This document shows positions 1 through 7,199 of a stretch of 21,233 nt of DNA, one piece after another; position 1 is the first letter of the stretch, and each line of letters starts with the position of its first letter. Under the pieces are notes generated by a model. It did no database searches, was not told the origin of the DNA, and saw nothing but the letters and a program-made list of their open reading frames with translations. The position numbers and the translations under genes are program-made. Source of the stretch: Alteromonadaceae bacterium (lineage in GTDB: Bacteria; Pseudomonadota; Gammaproteobacteria; Pseudomonadales; Oleiphilaceae); assembly GCA_013393545.1 (NCBI GenBank), contig JABXHG010000130.1, positions 1-21,233 on the forward strand. Direction: 5' to 3'.

Positions 1-140
1 GCGTCGATGTATGTTTCAAAGAATAAAATGTGCGAGCGGGGGCAGGAGTTATTGCCGAGTTAGGCGGTTAATTGGGGGCAGTTGCGAGGGAAGTGGGGGT
101 TAAAAAGTTTGGGGAGGTAACGGGATGAATGTATTGGGAA
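1..140. other. G-rich, C-poor left tail without recognisable genes
   Basis: A direct count over the first 140 bases gives 57 G (41%) and only 12 C (9%), unlike the balanced GC-rich DNA that follows. I see no open reading frame, RNA or repeat here. The right end of the window has the opposite skew (C-rich, G-poor), as expected if both edges are outward-running ends of noisy reads. The stretch is most likely low-quality contig-end sequence. It could instead be a genuine low-complexity spacer beside the tRNA copies. Confidence 0.6.
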
Positions 141-141
141 A

Positions 142-218
142 TTGGACGCCCGAGAGGATTTGAACCTTCGACCTCCGGATTCGGAGGGCGGCGCTCTATA
201 CAGCTGAGCTACGGGCGG
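142..218 (-). tRNA. tRNA-Arg(CCG)-like gene, imperfect
   Basis: On the minus strand the order acceptor arm (CCGCCCG), TA, D arm (GCTC/GAGC), anticodon loop CTCCGAA, variable loop AGGTC, T loop TTCAAAT and 3' acceptor strand CGGGCG can be laid out with correct spacing. The anticodon would be CCG (arginine). It is imperfect: the anticodon stem reads CCGCC against TCCGG, so two pairs fail; the D loop has GT where the conserved GG is expected; one T-stem pair fails; the first acceptor pair is mismatched; and the 3' end is TCCAA, not a clean CCA. Either this is a real tRNA-Arg damaged by sequencing errors near the contig edge, or a decaying copy. Confidence 0.5.
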
Positions 219-270
219 TTTTCAACAAAATTGGCATGTTTGACCGTTGCCTTCGGTTCCGGATTTTTCT

Positions 271-322
271 CCTGACCCTTGCCTCCGGAGGGCGACGCTC
301 TATCCAGCTGAGCTACGGGCGG
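271..322 (-). pseudogene. 5' two-thirds of a second tRNA-Arg(CCG)
   Basis: The minus strand has the same CCGCCCG-TA-GCTC start as the neighbouring copy, then an intact D loop AGCTGGATA, an anticodon stem TCGCC/GGCAA with one mismatch, and the anticodon loop CTCCGGA (CCG, arginine). A variable loop GGGTC and a half T stem AGGAG follow, then homology stops: the T loop would read AAAAATC and no 3' acceptor strand or CCA is present. It lies about 100 bases upstream (in transcription sense) of the other copy. It may be a truncated tandem tRNA or an assembly join through a tRNA repeat. Confidence 0.5.
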
Positions 323-408
323 GTGAAACAGAACGCCGGTGGCGTCAATTTCGAGTGCGCAATGTTACGTTGGCCGGCGGCGTCTGTCCAGCCCTGCTGT
401 GGTTTCAA

Positions 409-957
409 TCACGCTTCGGCCGGCAGTTTTTGCCTGGGTGTGACAACGGCAATCGCATCGCCTTCGGTGACCGTCACGTCGCCATCCAGAATGTTGATCT
501 GCAGCTCCATGGAGCGTTGAGCCATTTTGGCCAGCTCTGCGGTCTGTTCGTCGGGCAGATCCACAACCTGAAGGTTGCCAAATCGGGCCAGCTTGCTATG
601 GTGTTTCTCCCACCACACGGGTACGGCGCGGCCACCATAGGTGTAGAGAATCACCTGCCGGGACCGGTTGCAGGCTTTGCGCAGGCGGTCTTCCTCGGGC
701 AGGCCCAGTTCTATCCATAAATCGATGTCGTTGGTCAGTGTTCTGACCCACAGTTCCGGTTCGTCGTCGGTGCTCAGTCCTTTGGTGAAGGCGAGGTCAT
801 CGTTGGCATTCAGGGCGAAGGCCAGGAGGCGTATCATCATGCGTTCATCGGTTTCCGACGGATGCCGGGCGATGGTCAGTGAATGATCGGCGTAATATTG
901 CCGGTCCATATCGGCGATATGCAGTGTGACTTTGAAGATGGTGGCTTTCAGGGCCAT
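409..957 (-). CDS. yaeQ: YaeQ family protein
   Basis: A 182-residue protein, close to the usual YaeQ length of about 180. The start MALKATIFKVTLHIADMDRQ and the central WIELGLPEEDRLRKA and YTYGGRAVPVWW segments are typical of the family. YaeQ is a cytoplasmic protein with a restriction-endonuclease-like (PD-(D/E)XK-type) fold. Its biochemical activity is not settled; the E. coli protein was first noticed as a suppressor of rfaH loss. An AGGAC ribosome-binding site lies just ahead of the ATG. The gene is divergent from lrgA across about 70 bases that must hold both promoters, and its 3' end faces the tRNA-Arg copies. Family assignment is firm; function is open. Confidence 0.9.
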   Translation of the reverse strand: MALKATIFKVTLHIADMDRQYYADHSLTIARHPSETDERMMIRLLAFALNANDDLAFTKGLSTDDEPELWVRTLTNDIDLWIELGLPEEDRLRKACNRSRQVILYTYGGRAVPVWWEKHHSKLARFGNLQVVDLPDEQTAELAKMAQRSMELQINILDGDVTVTEGDAIAVVTPRQKLPAEA

Positions 958-1026
958 AGAGTGTCCTGTTAACAGTGGCGGTAACGGGGTAAGTGTAATG
1001 TATTTGGAGCATGGCGGAGCTTAACC

Positions 1027-1392
1027 ATGGGCTGGTTATGGGGTTTTTTCGTTCTGGTACTGTTTTTCCTTTTGGGTGAGGCCATTCGCGTGCTCGCGGG
1101 TTTGCCGGTCAGTGGCGGGGTCATCGGCATGGTGCTGATAACGTTTAAACTGATGATTCGGGGCGCTATTACCGACAGCCTGGCATCGGCCAGTCAGGGC
1201 CTGATTTCCGTGCTGGTGTTGCTGATCACACCCGGGGTAGTGGGCGTGTTCTTCATTGCCGATCAGTTTGCCGGGGAGTGGCTGATTGTGGCCGTGGCGC
1301 TGGTGGTCGGCACCTTTCTCAGTGTGGCGACTACTCTCTGGTTGATGAATACGGTGGCAAAGACCGACGAGCCGGGGGCCGACCATGATTGA
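1027..1392 (+). CDS. lrgA: CidA/LrgA family holin-like membrane protein
   Basis: A 121-residue very hydrophobic protein with about four transmembrane segments (roughly residues 1-20, 28-50, 60-80 and 85-110) and the family features GEAIRVLAGLPVSGGVIGMV near the N-terminus and LITPGVVGVFF in the third segment. CidA/LrgA proteins are inner-membrane, holin-like proteins linked in Staphylococcus to murein hydrolase export and cell death, and in other bacteria to metabolite transport or overflow metabolism. A GGAG site lies 7 bases before the ATG. The stop overlaps the start of the next gene by 8 bases (1385-1392), the standard translationally coupled lrgA-lrgB arrangement. The physiological role here is not shown by the sequence. 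Confidence 0.88.
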   Translation: MGWLWGFFVLVLFFLLGEAIRVLAGLPVSGGVIGMVLITFKLMIRGAITDSLASASQGLISVLVLLITPGVVGVFFIADQFAGEWLIVAVALVVGTFLSVATTLWLMNTVAKTDEPGADHD

Positions 1393-2113
1393 ATCCAGTG
1401 ATCGCTTCGCCCGCCTGATGGAGGTATGGCTGTCTGGCCCGATGCTGTCGATCGGCCTTACGCTGGCAGCCTTTATCGCCGCCCAGTGGCTGTTTGCCAA
1501 ATTACGGCGCCCGTTGTGGATGCCGCCGGTACTGATTGCGGCGGTTATTTTGGCGGTGATTGTCTGGGTGTCTGGCATCGGCTTTGCCCGATATGAACAG
1601 GGCGCCCGCTGGCTGACTGTCTTGCTGGGGCCAGCCACCGTGGCGTTGGGTGTGCCTCTTTATCAGCAGATGCACCACATTCGCGCCTTGTGGCGGCCAA
1701 TTCTGTTCACTCTGCCGGTCGCGGCCACATTGGCGGCCGGCTACGCGCTGGGCATCGCCTGGCTGATGGGGGCCTCGCCGCTGGTGCTGGCGTCTCTGGC
1801 GCCTAAATCCGTGACCGCGCCGATTGCCATTGGTATTGCCAACGAATTGGGCGGCTCCGTGTCCCTGACTCTCGGTGGGCTGCTAATCACCGGGGTTTTG
1901 GCGACCCTGTTTGTGGATTGGTTGACCCGGTGGCTGAAGATCACCGACGAGCGAATTATCGGCTTTACCCTCGGACTGAACGGCCACGCCATTGCCACTG
2001 CCCGTGCGTTTGAAATCAGCCCGATGGCTGGCGCCTTTTCGTCCCTAGGCATGGGGCTGACGGGAGTTTTTACCGCGCTGTTTCTGCCGTTGGCGTTTGC
2101 GTTGGTATCCTGA
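1385..2113 (+). CDS. lrgB: LrgB/CidB family membrane protein
   Basis: A 242-residue polytopic membrane protein, normal for LrgB (about 230-240), with six to seven hydrophobic segments. The segment SLAPKSVTAPIAIGIANELG is the highly conserved LrgB signature, followed by GLNGHAIATARAFE near the C-terminus. It works with the overlapping LrgA: together they form a holin/antiholin-like or small-metabolite transport system in the inner membrane. The ATG lies inside the end of lrgA (8-base overlap), so expression is coupled. No regulator of the LytSR or CidR type is present in the window, so control cannot be inferred. No clear terminator follows the stop. Confidence 0.9.
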   Translation: MIESSDRFARLMEVWLSGPMLSIGLTLAAFIAAQWLFAKLRRPLWMPPVLIAAVILAVIVWVSGIGFARYEQGARWLTVLLGPATVALGVPLYQQMHHIRALWRPILFTLPVAATLAAGYALGIAWLMGASPLVLASLAPKSVTAPIAIGIANELGGSVSLTLGGLLITGVLATLFVDWLTRWLKITDERIIGFTLGLNGHAIATARAFEISPMAGAFSSLGMGLTGVFTALFLPLAFALVS

Positions 2114-2174
2114 GAAAAAAGATGTCCTGAGACGAAAAAAAACCGGCACGAAGGGTTGAAAACCGATGTGCAAA

Positions 2175-2189
2175 TGGCAATACTTATCA
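2175..2189. promoter_or_regulatory. Fur-box-like operator upstream of bfd
   Basis: The 15 bases TGGCAATACTTATCA match the 7-1-7 Fur consensus TGATAATnATTATCA at 11 of 14 informative positions, with the right half matching 6 of 7. The site is 33-47 bases ahead of the bfd start, where it would overlap a promoter. In several proteobacteria bfd is repressed by Fur and induced in iron limitation to mobilise iron from bacterioferritin. The site is a prediction from pattern only. Confidence 0.45.
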
Positions 2190-2221
2190 CTAACGTTAAT
2201 GTCGTTGGTGAGTAAAGCCTT

Positions 2222-2428
2222 ATGTACGTATGCCTCTGCCAGGGTGTGACCGATCGGGAAATCCGCGAAGCGGCGGATAACGGCATCAGCTCCATGCGCC
2301 AGCTGGGTAAAGAGCTGGGTGTGGGCCGCCAATGTGGCCGTTGCGCCTGCAGCGCTCGGGAAATTCTGCGCGAAGCCCGTCAGCCGGATTACCTGGCACT
2401 GGCGAATCTGCTTGCTCAGCCGGCGTAA
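2222..2428 (+). CDS. bfd: Bacterioferritin-associated ferredoxin
   Basis: A 68-residue [2Fe-2S] protein. The cluster ligands are the CLC pair (C4, C6) and the CGRC pair (C38, C41), the exact Bfd spacing; C43 is an additional cysteine. The opening MYVCLCQGVTDREI is characteristic. Bfd docks on bacterioferritin and passes electrons through its heme to reduce the stored ferric core, releasing Fe2+. This fits its place 116 bases upstream of bfr on the same strand. A Fur-box-like site lies in its upstream region, so iron repression is likely. The stretch between bfd and bfr holds no further gene. Assignment is secure. Confidence 0.95.
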   Translation: MYVCLCQGVTDREIREAADNGISSMRQLGKELGVGRQCGRCACSAREILREARQPDYLALANLLAQPA

Positions 2429-2544
2429 CCACTCATATCTGTTATCTCATTAACAATTGCGTCTGCTTTGCAGCGGTGATTTTTTATCGCGGCAAAACCG
2501 TCTATCCTTGTTAACCAACTCCTCAGTTAATAAGGAAACCGGTT

Positions 2545-3018
2545 ATGAAAGGCGACAAGAAAGTAATCCAGTACCTCAACAAAGCTCTGGCCAATGAGCT
2601 GACAGCCATCAACCAGTACTTCCTGCACTCACGCATGTACAAGGACTGGGGCATCACCAAGCTGGCTGACAAGGAATATGAAGAATCCATCGATGAAATG
2701 AAGCATGCCGACATGCTCATCGAACGTATTCTGTTCCTCGAAGGCCTGCCGAACCTGCAGGATCTGAACAAGCTGCTGATCGGTGAAAACGTGGAAGAAA
2801 TGCTCCAGTGCGACTTGAAACTGGAAATCGACGGCCACGCCGATTACAAGGAAGCGGTTGCCTACTGCGATGAAATCGGTGATTACACCAGCCGCGAACT
2901 GTTCCGCAGCATCCTGTCCAGCGAAGAAGAGCACATCGACTGGCTGGAAACCCCGCTGGAAAAGATTTCCCAAATGGGCATCCAGAACTACATCCAACTG
3001 CAGTCGTCAGCGGAATAA
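2545..3018 (+). CDS. bfr: Bacterioferritin (heme-binding, ferroxidase-competent)
   Basis: A 157-residue four-helix ferritin of normal length. All diiron ferroxidase ligands are present at the canonical positions (E18, E51, H54, E94, E127, H130), and the axial heme ligand M52 is kept in EMKH. This is therefore a catalytically complete BfrB-like subunit and not a ferroxidase-dead partner. It oxidises Fe2+ and stores it as a mineral in a 24-mer with heme at subunit pairs. An AAGGAA ribosome-binding site lies 7 bases before the ATG. The upstream gene bfd encodes its electron donor for iron release. The 3' end converges on pldA with about 30 bases between stops. Confidence 0.96.
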   Translation: MKGDKKVIQYLNKALANELTAINQYFLHSRMYKDWGITKLADKEYEESIDEMKHADMLIERILFLEGLPNLQDLNKLLIGENVEEMLQCDLKLEIDGHADYKEAVAYCDEIGDYTSRELFRSILSSEEEHIDWLETPLEKISQMGIQNYIQLQSSAE

Positions 3019-3031
3019 TAAGGCTGCTGGG

Positions 3032-3062
3032 GACTGGTTGGCACTGAGCCTCAAAGCCAGTC
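3032..3062. terminator. Hairpin between bfr and pldA, possible weak terminator
   Basis: GACTGG (3032-3037) can pair with CCAGTC (3057-3062) across a GC-containing loop, right after the bfr stop and overlapping the last codons of pldA. No T-run follows on the + strand, so intrinsic termination would be weak. This may only be a chance hairpin. Confidence 0.25.
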
Positions 3063-4097
3063 GTTAATCATGATCCCCAGCCCCACCCGCTCGATGCGGT
3101 GGTTGTAGTCAATCAGACTCTCCCCGTAACCGTTGTAATACTGCACAAATCCTTTGACCGTATCCCCCAGCGGAAAGCTGTAGCCAAACTCCACCGACGT
3201 ATGGTTGTCTTCCGAACGCAGGTTGTTCATCAGCTTCAGCGACAGCGTCTGATCTTCCGACAGTTTGTAAACCGCGTGGTAGCTGGCGTGCCCCAGGTAC
3301 TTTTCGATATCTGCATTATCGTCATTGCTTTCCTTTTCCGGAATGCGGTACCAGGGTTTGACCATGAACAGCCAACGGTCGTAGCTGTAGGCCAGGCTAC
3401 CCATGATCCGGTTCCAGCTACGTGAGCGGGGCTCCGATTGACCGTTGGATTGATGATTGAAACCGAGCGTCACGCCATTGAGGGTGCCGGGGCCGAGCTG
3501 CCAGTCCAGCTTGTGGCGAAAAAAGATCTCCGGCTCGTAGTTGGTTTCCCGGAAAGGGGCGGACTCATTCTGGTTGTACACCTGCCAGAACGATTTCTGG
3601 GTATAACCGAACCAGAGCGTGGTGTCGTCATCAAACAGGCCGGTTAGCAGCGGCAGTTTGAAACTGATCTGGTACTTGGCCTCTTCGTTCTCCAGGAAGT
3701 AGTCGTAGCCTGCCTGCCCCAGACGTGGGCTGGTCGGGTCCGGGTTGGGCTCGTTGACCCAGCTCACCGGCAGAATGTAATTGGGGCGGTGGGTAACAAA
3801 ACTGTTGGTAAAGGAAAAAATCGCCCGCTCGGCCGCCAGGCTGTTATCAATCAGCTTGCCTGCACTGTTGTCATTTGTGGTGTTTTCCTTTCCCTCAACA
3901 GGCGCTGGATCAGCGCTTTCGGCAATGCTTAGCGTGTCGAAGCAGGTTAGTCGCTCAGTGTCATCTTTCAGTTCCGCGCAACGAGCCAGGCCTTGCTTGG
4001 TGTCTTCCGGCGTGGCTGCTTTGGCTGTTCCGGAGCCGGCGACAAGCAACAGGGTCGTGGTCAGGGCGACCGGAGCCATTCTTTGTGCAGGTTTCAT
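3051..4097 (-). CDS. pldA: Outer-membrane phospholipase A (OMPLA/PldA family)
   Basis: A 348-residue exported protein: signal peptide residues 1 to about 28 (ALTTTLLLVAGSGTAKA), a linker region, then a 12-strand-barrel phospholipase domain from about residue 85. The catalytic triad is visible in NHQSNG and SRSWNR: H215, S217 and N229, with the same spacing as H142/S144/N156 of E. coli PldA. S225 and the acidic DDNADIEKYLG stretch match the calcium-site region. The enzyme hydrolyses phospholipids that reach the outer leaflet and so helps keep outer-membrane asymmetry. It is about 60 residues longer than the E. coli protein because of an N-terminal extension that includes a two-cysteine motif (C40, C52). 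GAGGAA precedes the ATG and overlaps the stop of the upstream small membrane gene. Confidence 0.93.
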   Translation of the reverse strand: MKPAQRMAPVALTTTLLLVAGSGTAKAATPEDTKQGLARCAELKDDTERLTCFDTLSIAESADPAPVEGKENTTNDNSAGKLIDNSLAAERAIFSFTNSFVTHRPNYILPVSWVNEPNPDPTSPRLGQAGYDYFLENEEAKYQISFKLPLLTGLFDDDTTLWFGYTQKSFWQVYNQNESAPFRETNYEPEIFFRHKLDWQLGPGTLNGVTLGFNHQSNGQSEPRSRSWNRIMGSLAYSYDRWLFMVKPWYRIPEKESNDDNADIEKYLGHASYHAVYKLSEDQTLSLKLMNNLRSEDNHTSVEFGYSFPLGDTVKGFVQYYNGYGESLIDYNHRIERVGLGIMINDWL

Positions 4098-4106
4098 GGC
4101 ATTTCC

Positions 4107-4448
4107 TCAGGCACTGGCGTTCAGGCTGACCCAGGTGTTGCCAACGGCGTACAGCCACACGCCGAGCAGGGTCAGAGTCAGCAGAGCGAAGACAATCCGG
4201 TGGCGGGTTTGTCGCTCAGGCGCAGCCGCAGCGACCCAGCGCAGATACATCAGGCCGATAAAACTCAGGAACAAAGCCAGGCTGGCCAGGGCGGGAATCA
4301 GCAGCCAGCCCGCACCAATCGGTTGCCCGGCGTCTTGCTGGTTGCCGAACCAGGCCATGGATGCCAATAGTACGGCCAGGCTGGAAAACTCGGTAATTAG
4401 CAGTGACTTGCGCATTTCAGGCTCGTTTTCGAGTAAATGTCTGTTCAT
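4107..4448 (-). CDS. Small three-helix membrane protein, unknown function
   Basis: A 113-residue protein that I do not recognise as a named family. It has three evident hydrophobic segments: about residues 18-34 (LITEFSSLAVLLASMAW), 46-70 (LLIPALASLALFLSFIGLMYL) and 84-105 (IVFALLTLTLLGVWLYAV), with a charged patch ERQTRHR between the second and third. Its stop lies inside the ribosome-binding region of pldA, 9 bases before that start, so the two are probably one transcript and translationally coupled. That context hints at an envelope role but proves nothing. Codon use looks like that of its neighbours. Confidence 0.65.
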   Translation of the reverse strand: MNRHLLENEPEMRKSLLITEFSSLAVLLASMAWFGNQQDAGQPIGAGWLLIPALASLALFLSFIGLMYLRWVAAAAPERQTRHRIVFALLTLTLLGVWLYAVGNTWVSLNASA

Positions 4449-4556
4449 GGTAACCGTAAAACCGATCCGTTTGCCGGAGCTCTACGAAATTGTCATTAAT
4501 CTGGTTGAAATCAATTTCTGTTCGGGGCTTTGGTTTTTTTGCGCAGGCTCAGCCGC

Positions 4557-4562
4557 TATAAT
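4557..4562 (+). promoter_or_regulatory. Perfect -10 box of the cytochrome c5 gene
   Basis: TATAAT lies about 43 bases before the cytochrome c5 start, in the 156-base gap after the divergent membrane-protein gene. The -35 position is a T-run (TTTTTT at 17 bases), a poor match, so the promoter call rests on the exact -10 box and its location. Confidence 0.5.
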
Positions 4563-4604
4563 GCGGCGTCCCAAAGATTATAACGCTCAGATGCGAGGTG
4601 CATT

Positions 4605-5027
4605 GTGAAGATGAAGAGAGTCCTGGCTGTATTTCTGCTTGGTTTTGGCCTGGCGGCCGGCACTGCGCTGGCAAGTGTCGAAGATGAAATTCGCGCACGT
4701 ATTGCGCCGGTAGGTGAAGTCTGCCTGCAGGGTGAAGATTGTGGTTCGGCCTCCGCCGCTCCGGCTGCTGCGGCCAGCTCCGGCCCCCGTTCTGGTAGCG
4801 CCGTTTACGACGCAGCTTGCTCAGCCTGCCACGCCGCGGGTGTTGCCGGCGCGCCGATTCTGGGTGATACCGGTGCCTGGGCGCCTCGCATCGACAAGGG
4901 CATGGAAACCCTGACTGACCACGCTCTGAACGGTTTCAACGCCATGCCGGCGCGCGGTGCCTGTGCCGACTGCTCCGACGAAGAAATCGTCGCGGCTATC
5001 GAGTACATGATCGACGAAAGCCAGTAA
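4605..5027 (+). CDS. Cytochrome c5 (periplasmic c-type cytochrome)
   Basis: A 140-residue exported cytochrome: signal peptide residues 1-23 (LAVFLLGFGLAAGTALA), the cytochrome c5 lead-in DEIRARIAPVGEVCLQGEDC, an Ala/Ser/Pro linker, and one heme-binding CSACH (C72, C75, H76). M103 in NAMPARG is the likely second axial ligand. C110 and C113 make the CADC pair that forms a disulfide in cytochrome c5. It carries electrons in the periplasm toward terminal oxidases; denitrification is another possible partner. GAGG lies 6 bases before a GTG codon at 4605, better placed than for the ATG two codons later, so GTG is chosen. Equivalent to cycB of Pseudomonas, from memory. Confidence 0.92.
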   Translation: MKMKRVLAVFLLGFGLAAGTALASVEDEIRARIAPVGEVCLQGEDCGSASAAPAAAASSGPRSGSAVYDAACSACHAAGVAGAPILGDTGAWAPRIDKGMETLTDHALNGFNAMPARGACADCSDEEIVAAIEYMIDESQ

Positions 5028-5042
5028 GCACTGTCTTGATAA

Positions 5043-5070
5043 AGCCCCACCTCTGAGTGGGGCTTTTTTA
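5043..5070. terminator. Intrinsic terminator shared by cytochrome c5 and rep
   Basis: A perfect 8-bp stem (AGCCCCAC at 5043-5050 with GTGGGGCT at 5057-5064), a 6-base loop and a following T-run (5064-5069) make a strong rho-independent terminator just after the cytochrome c5 stop. It ends at the rep stop codon. Its left flank is AAA, so it could also act weakly on the minus strand. Confidence 0.88.
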
Positions 5071-7086
5071 TACGCGCAGATCGCCCAGCAGGGCGCTCAG
5101 TGTGGCTTTGCCTTTTTTCTGATTGGCTTCCTGATCCAGATCGCCGGTGCCTTCCCATTTAAGATCGTCTTCCGGTAATTCATCCAGAAACCGGCTCGGA
5201 ATGGTTTCCAGCTTTTCCCCGTATTGTTTGCGTGAGGCGGCGTAGGTCAGCGACAGGGTCTCCCGCGCCCGGGTAATGCCCACGTACATCAGCCGCCGCT
5301 CCTCTTCGATGTTGCCTTCTTCGATACTGCTGCGGTGGGGCAGGATTTCCTCCTCCAGGCCCATGACAAACACATGGGGAAACTCCAGGCCCTTGGAGGC
5401 ATGCAGGGTCAGCAGTTGCACCTTGTCGCTGTCATCCTCTTCCTCTTTCTGCTCCATCATGTCCCGCAGAATCATCTTGGTGATGGCGTCTTCGATGCCG
5501 ATTTCATCCGCCGTGCCCTTGTCGTTGTCCAGCATGCGCTGCAGGCCTTCCACCAGATACCAGATGTTTTCCATGCGCCGTTCCGCCTGCTTGGGCGTGC
5601 CGGAATGCTGGTGTAACCATTCTTCGTATTCGATATCGGTGAACAGCTGTTTGATCACCGGAATTGGGTCTTCCGCGAACAACCGCTCGCAGGTGCCGTC
5701 TACCCAATGGGCAAAGCGTCGTAGCTTGTCCAGGCCCTTTTCGGTCACCTGGCTTTGCGCTCCCAGATCGCCCAGTGCTTTGAACAGGCTGACATTGCGG
5801 GAGCGGGCGTAATGGCTCAGCTGTTCAAGAGTGCGCGGGCCGATTTCCCGGCGTGGCACGTTCACCACCCGTAAAAACGCAGCGTCATCGTCCGGATTGA
5901 TCATCAGCCGCAGATACGACATGGCGTCCTTGATCTCGTTTTTCGAGAAAAACGACTGGCCGCCGGAGATGCGGTAGGGAATCTGGTAAGCCTGCAGTTT
6001 CAGTTCCAGTAGTCGGGCCTGGTGATTGCCCCGGTAGAGCACGGCGAAATCGCGGAAACCCAGGCCGTTTTTCAGTTTCTGGTCGATGATCTCTGTGGCT
6101 ATGCGTTCGGCCTCTGCGTCCTCGTTGCGACAGCGGATGATACGGATTTCCTCGCCGATGGTGTGGTCACTCCACAGGGCCTTTTCAAAGACGTGGGGGT
6201 TGTTGGCGATCACGGTGTTGGCACAGCGCAGAATCCGGCTGGTGGAGCGGTAGTTCTGTTCCAGTTTGACGATTTTCAGGCTCGGAAAGTCTTCTTTCAG
6301 TTGTGCGAGGTTTTCCGGCCGGGCACCGCGCCAGGCGTAGATGGACTGGTCATCGTCGCCCACTACGGTAAAAGCAGCCCTTTCGGCCACCAGCAGTTTT
6401 ACCAGCTCGTACTGGCACAGGTTGGTGTCCTGGTACTCATCCACCAGCATGTAGCGGATCTTTCTCCGCCACTTGGCCAGAATGTCCGGGCATTCCCGGA
6501 ACAGCTGCACCGGCAGCAGGATCAGATCGTCAAAATCCACCGCGTTGTAGGCTTTCAGGTATTCGGCGTAGTGCTTGTAAATGATAGCAATGCGCTGCTC
6601 GCGTTCATCGGCGGCCTTGCTATAGGCCTCCGCCGGCCCGCGCATGGCGTTTTTCCAGGAAGAAATGGTCATCTGCACGTCGTTAAGCTCGTCGCCAGCG
6701 TCGGCGGCGGCCTCGCGCATCATTAAATCCTGCAGCAGGGCCTTGGCGTCTTCGGCGTCGAAGATGGAAAAACCGGGGTGATAGCCCAGGTGTGCATGCT
6801 CCTCGCGGATCATGTTCAGGCCCAGGTTGTGAAAGGTGGAGACGATCAGCCCGCGGGTTTTACCCTTGTCGACAATTTTGCCCACCCGCTCTTTCATTTC
6901 CCGGGCCGCCTTGTTGGTGAAGGTCACGGCGGCGATGTGGCGTCCGGGAATGCCTTTTTGTTCGATCAGGTAGGCGATTTTCCGGGTGATCACGCTGGTT
7001 TTGCCACTGCCGGCACCCGCCAGTACCAGTAGCGGCCCATCGGCGTAGCGAACGGCTTCGTGTTGTCTGGGGTTGAGCTTGTTCAC
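5068..7086 (-). CDS. rep: ATP-dependent DNA helicase Rep
   Basis: A 672-residue superfamily 1A 3'-to-5' helicase, nearly the length of E. coli Rep (673). Motif I AGAGSGKT is at residues 23-30. The Walker B segment LVDEYQDTN, QSIYAWRGA (motif III), QNYRSTSRI (motif IV), TLHASKGLEFPHV (motif V) and YVGITRARETL (motif VI) follow in order. The protein ends soon after the helicase core and has no UvrD-style C-terminal tail, which favours Rep over UvrD. Rep travels with the replisome through DnaB and clears proteins such as RNA polymerase ahead of forks. The start codon is GTG. It converges on cytochrome c5 and is divergent from the EAL gene. Confidence 0.95.
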   Translation of the reverse strand: MNKLNPRQHEAVRYADGPLLVLAGAGSGKTSVITRKIAYLIEQKGIPGRHIAAVTFTNKAAREMKERVGKIVDKGKTRGLIVSTFHNLGLNMIREEHAHLGYHPGFSIFDAEDAKALLQDLMMREAAADAGDELNDVQMTISSWKNAMRGPAEAYSKAADEREQRIAIIYKHYAEYLKAYNAVDFDDLILLPVQLFRECPDILAKWRRKIRYMLVDEYQDTNLCQYELVKLLVAERAAFTVVGDDDQSIYAWRGARPENLAQLKEDFPSLKIVKLEQNYRSTSRILRCANTVIANNPHVFEKALWSDHTIGEEIRIIRCRNEDAEAERIATEIIDQKLKNGLGFRDFAVLYRGNHQARLLELKLQAYQIPYRISGGQSFFSKNEIKDAMSYLRLMINPDDDAAFLRVVNVPRREIGPRTLEQLSHYARSRNVSLFKALGDLGAQSQVTEKGLDKLRRFAHWVDGTCERLFAEDPIPVIKQLFTDIEYEEWLHQHSGTPKQAERRMENIWYLVEGLQRMLDNDKGTADEIGIEDAITKMILRDMMEQKEEEDDSDKVQLLTLHASKGLEFPHVFVMGLEEEILPHRSSIEEGNIEEERRLMYVGITRARETLSLTYAASRKQYGEKLETIPSRFLDELPEDDLKWEGTGDLDQEANQKKGKATLSALLGDLRV

Positions 7087-7199
7087 TTGGGGTTCACCGA
7101 ACGGTGGCAGGAAGAATTCGAGTGAAGGCTATTCTACACCAGACACATCGTCAGGTATCGGCTACTCTTTACAATGAATAAAACAACGGATTTCATTAA

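Noticed and set aside
1027..2113. Phage holin or lysis cassette
   Set aside because: The overlapping pair is the chromosomal LrgA-LrgB family; no endolysin, spanin or phage gene is near.
3781..4608. A 275-residue + strand open frame across pldA and the small membrane gene
   Set aside because: Antisense to pldA with its signal peptide and catalytic triad visible; the translated sequence is low in recognisable motifs.
5068..7086. UvrD instead of Rep
   Set aside because: Length, N-terminal start and the missing UvrD C-terminal tail all favour Rep.
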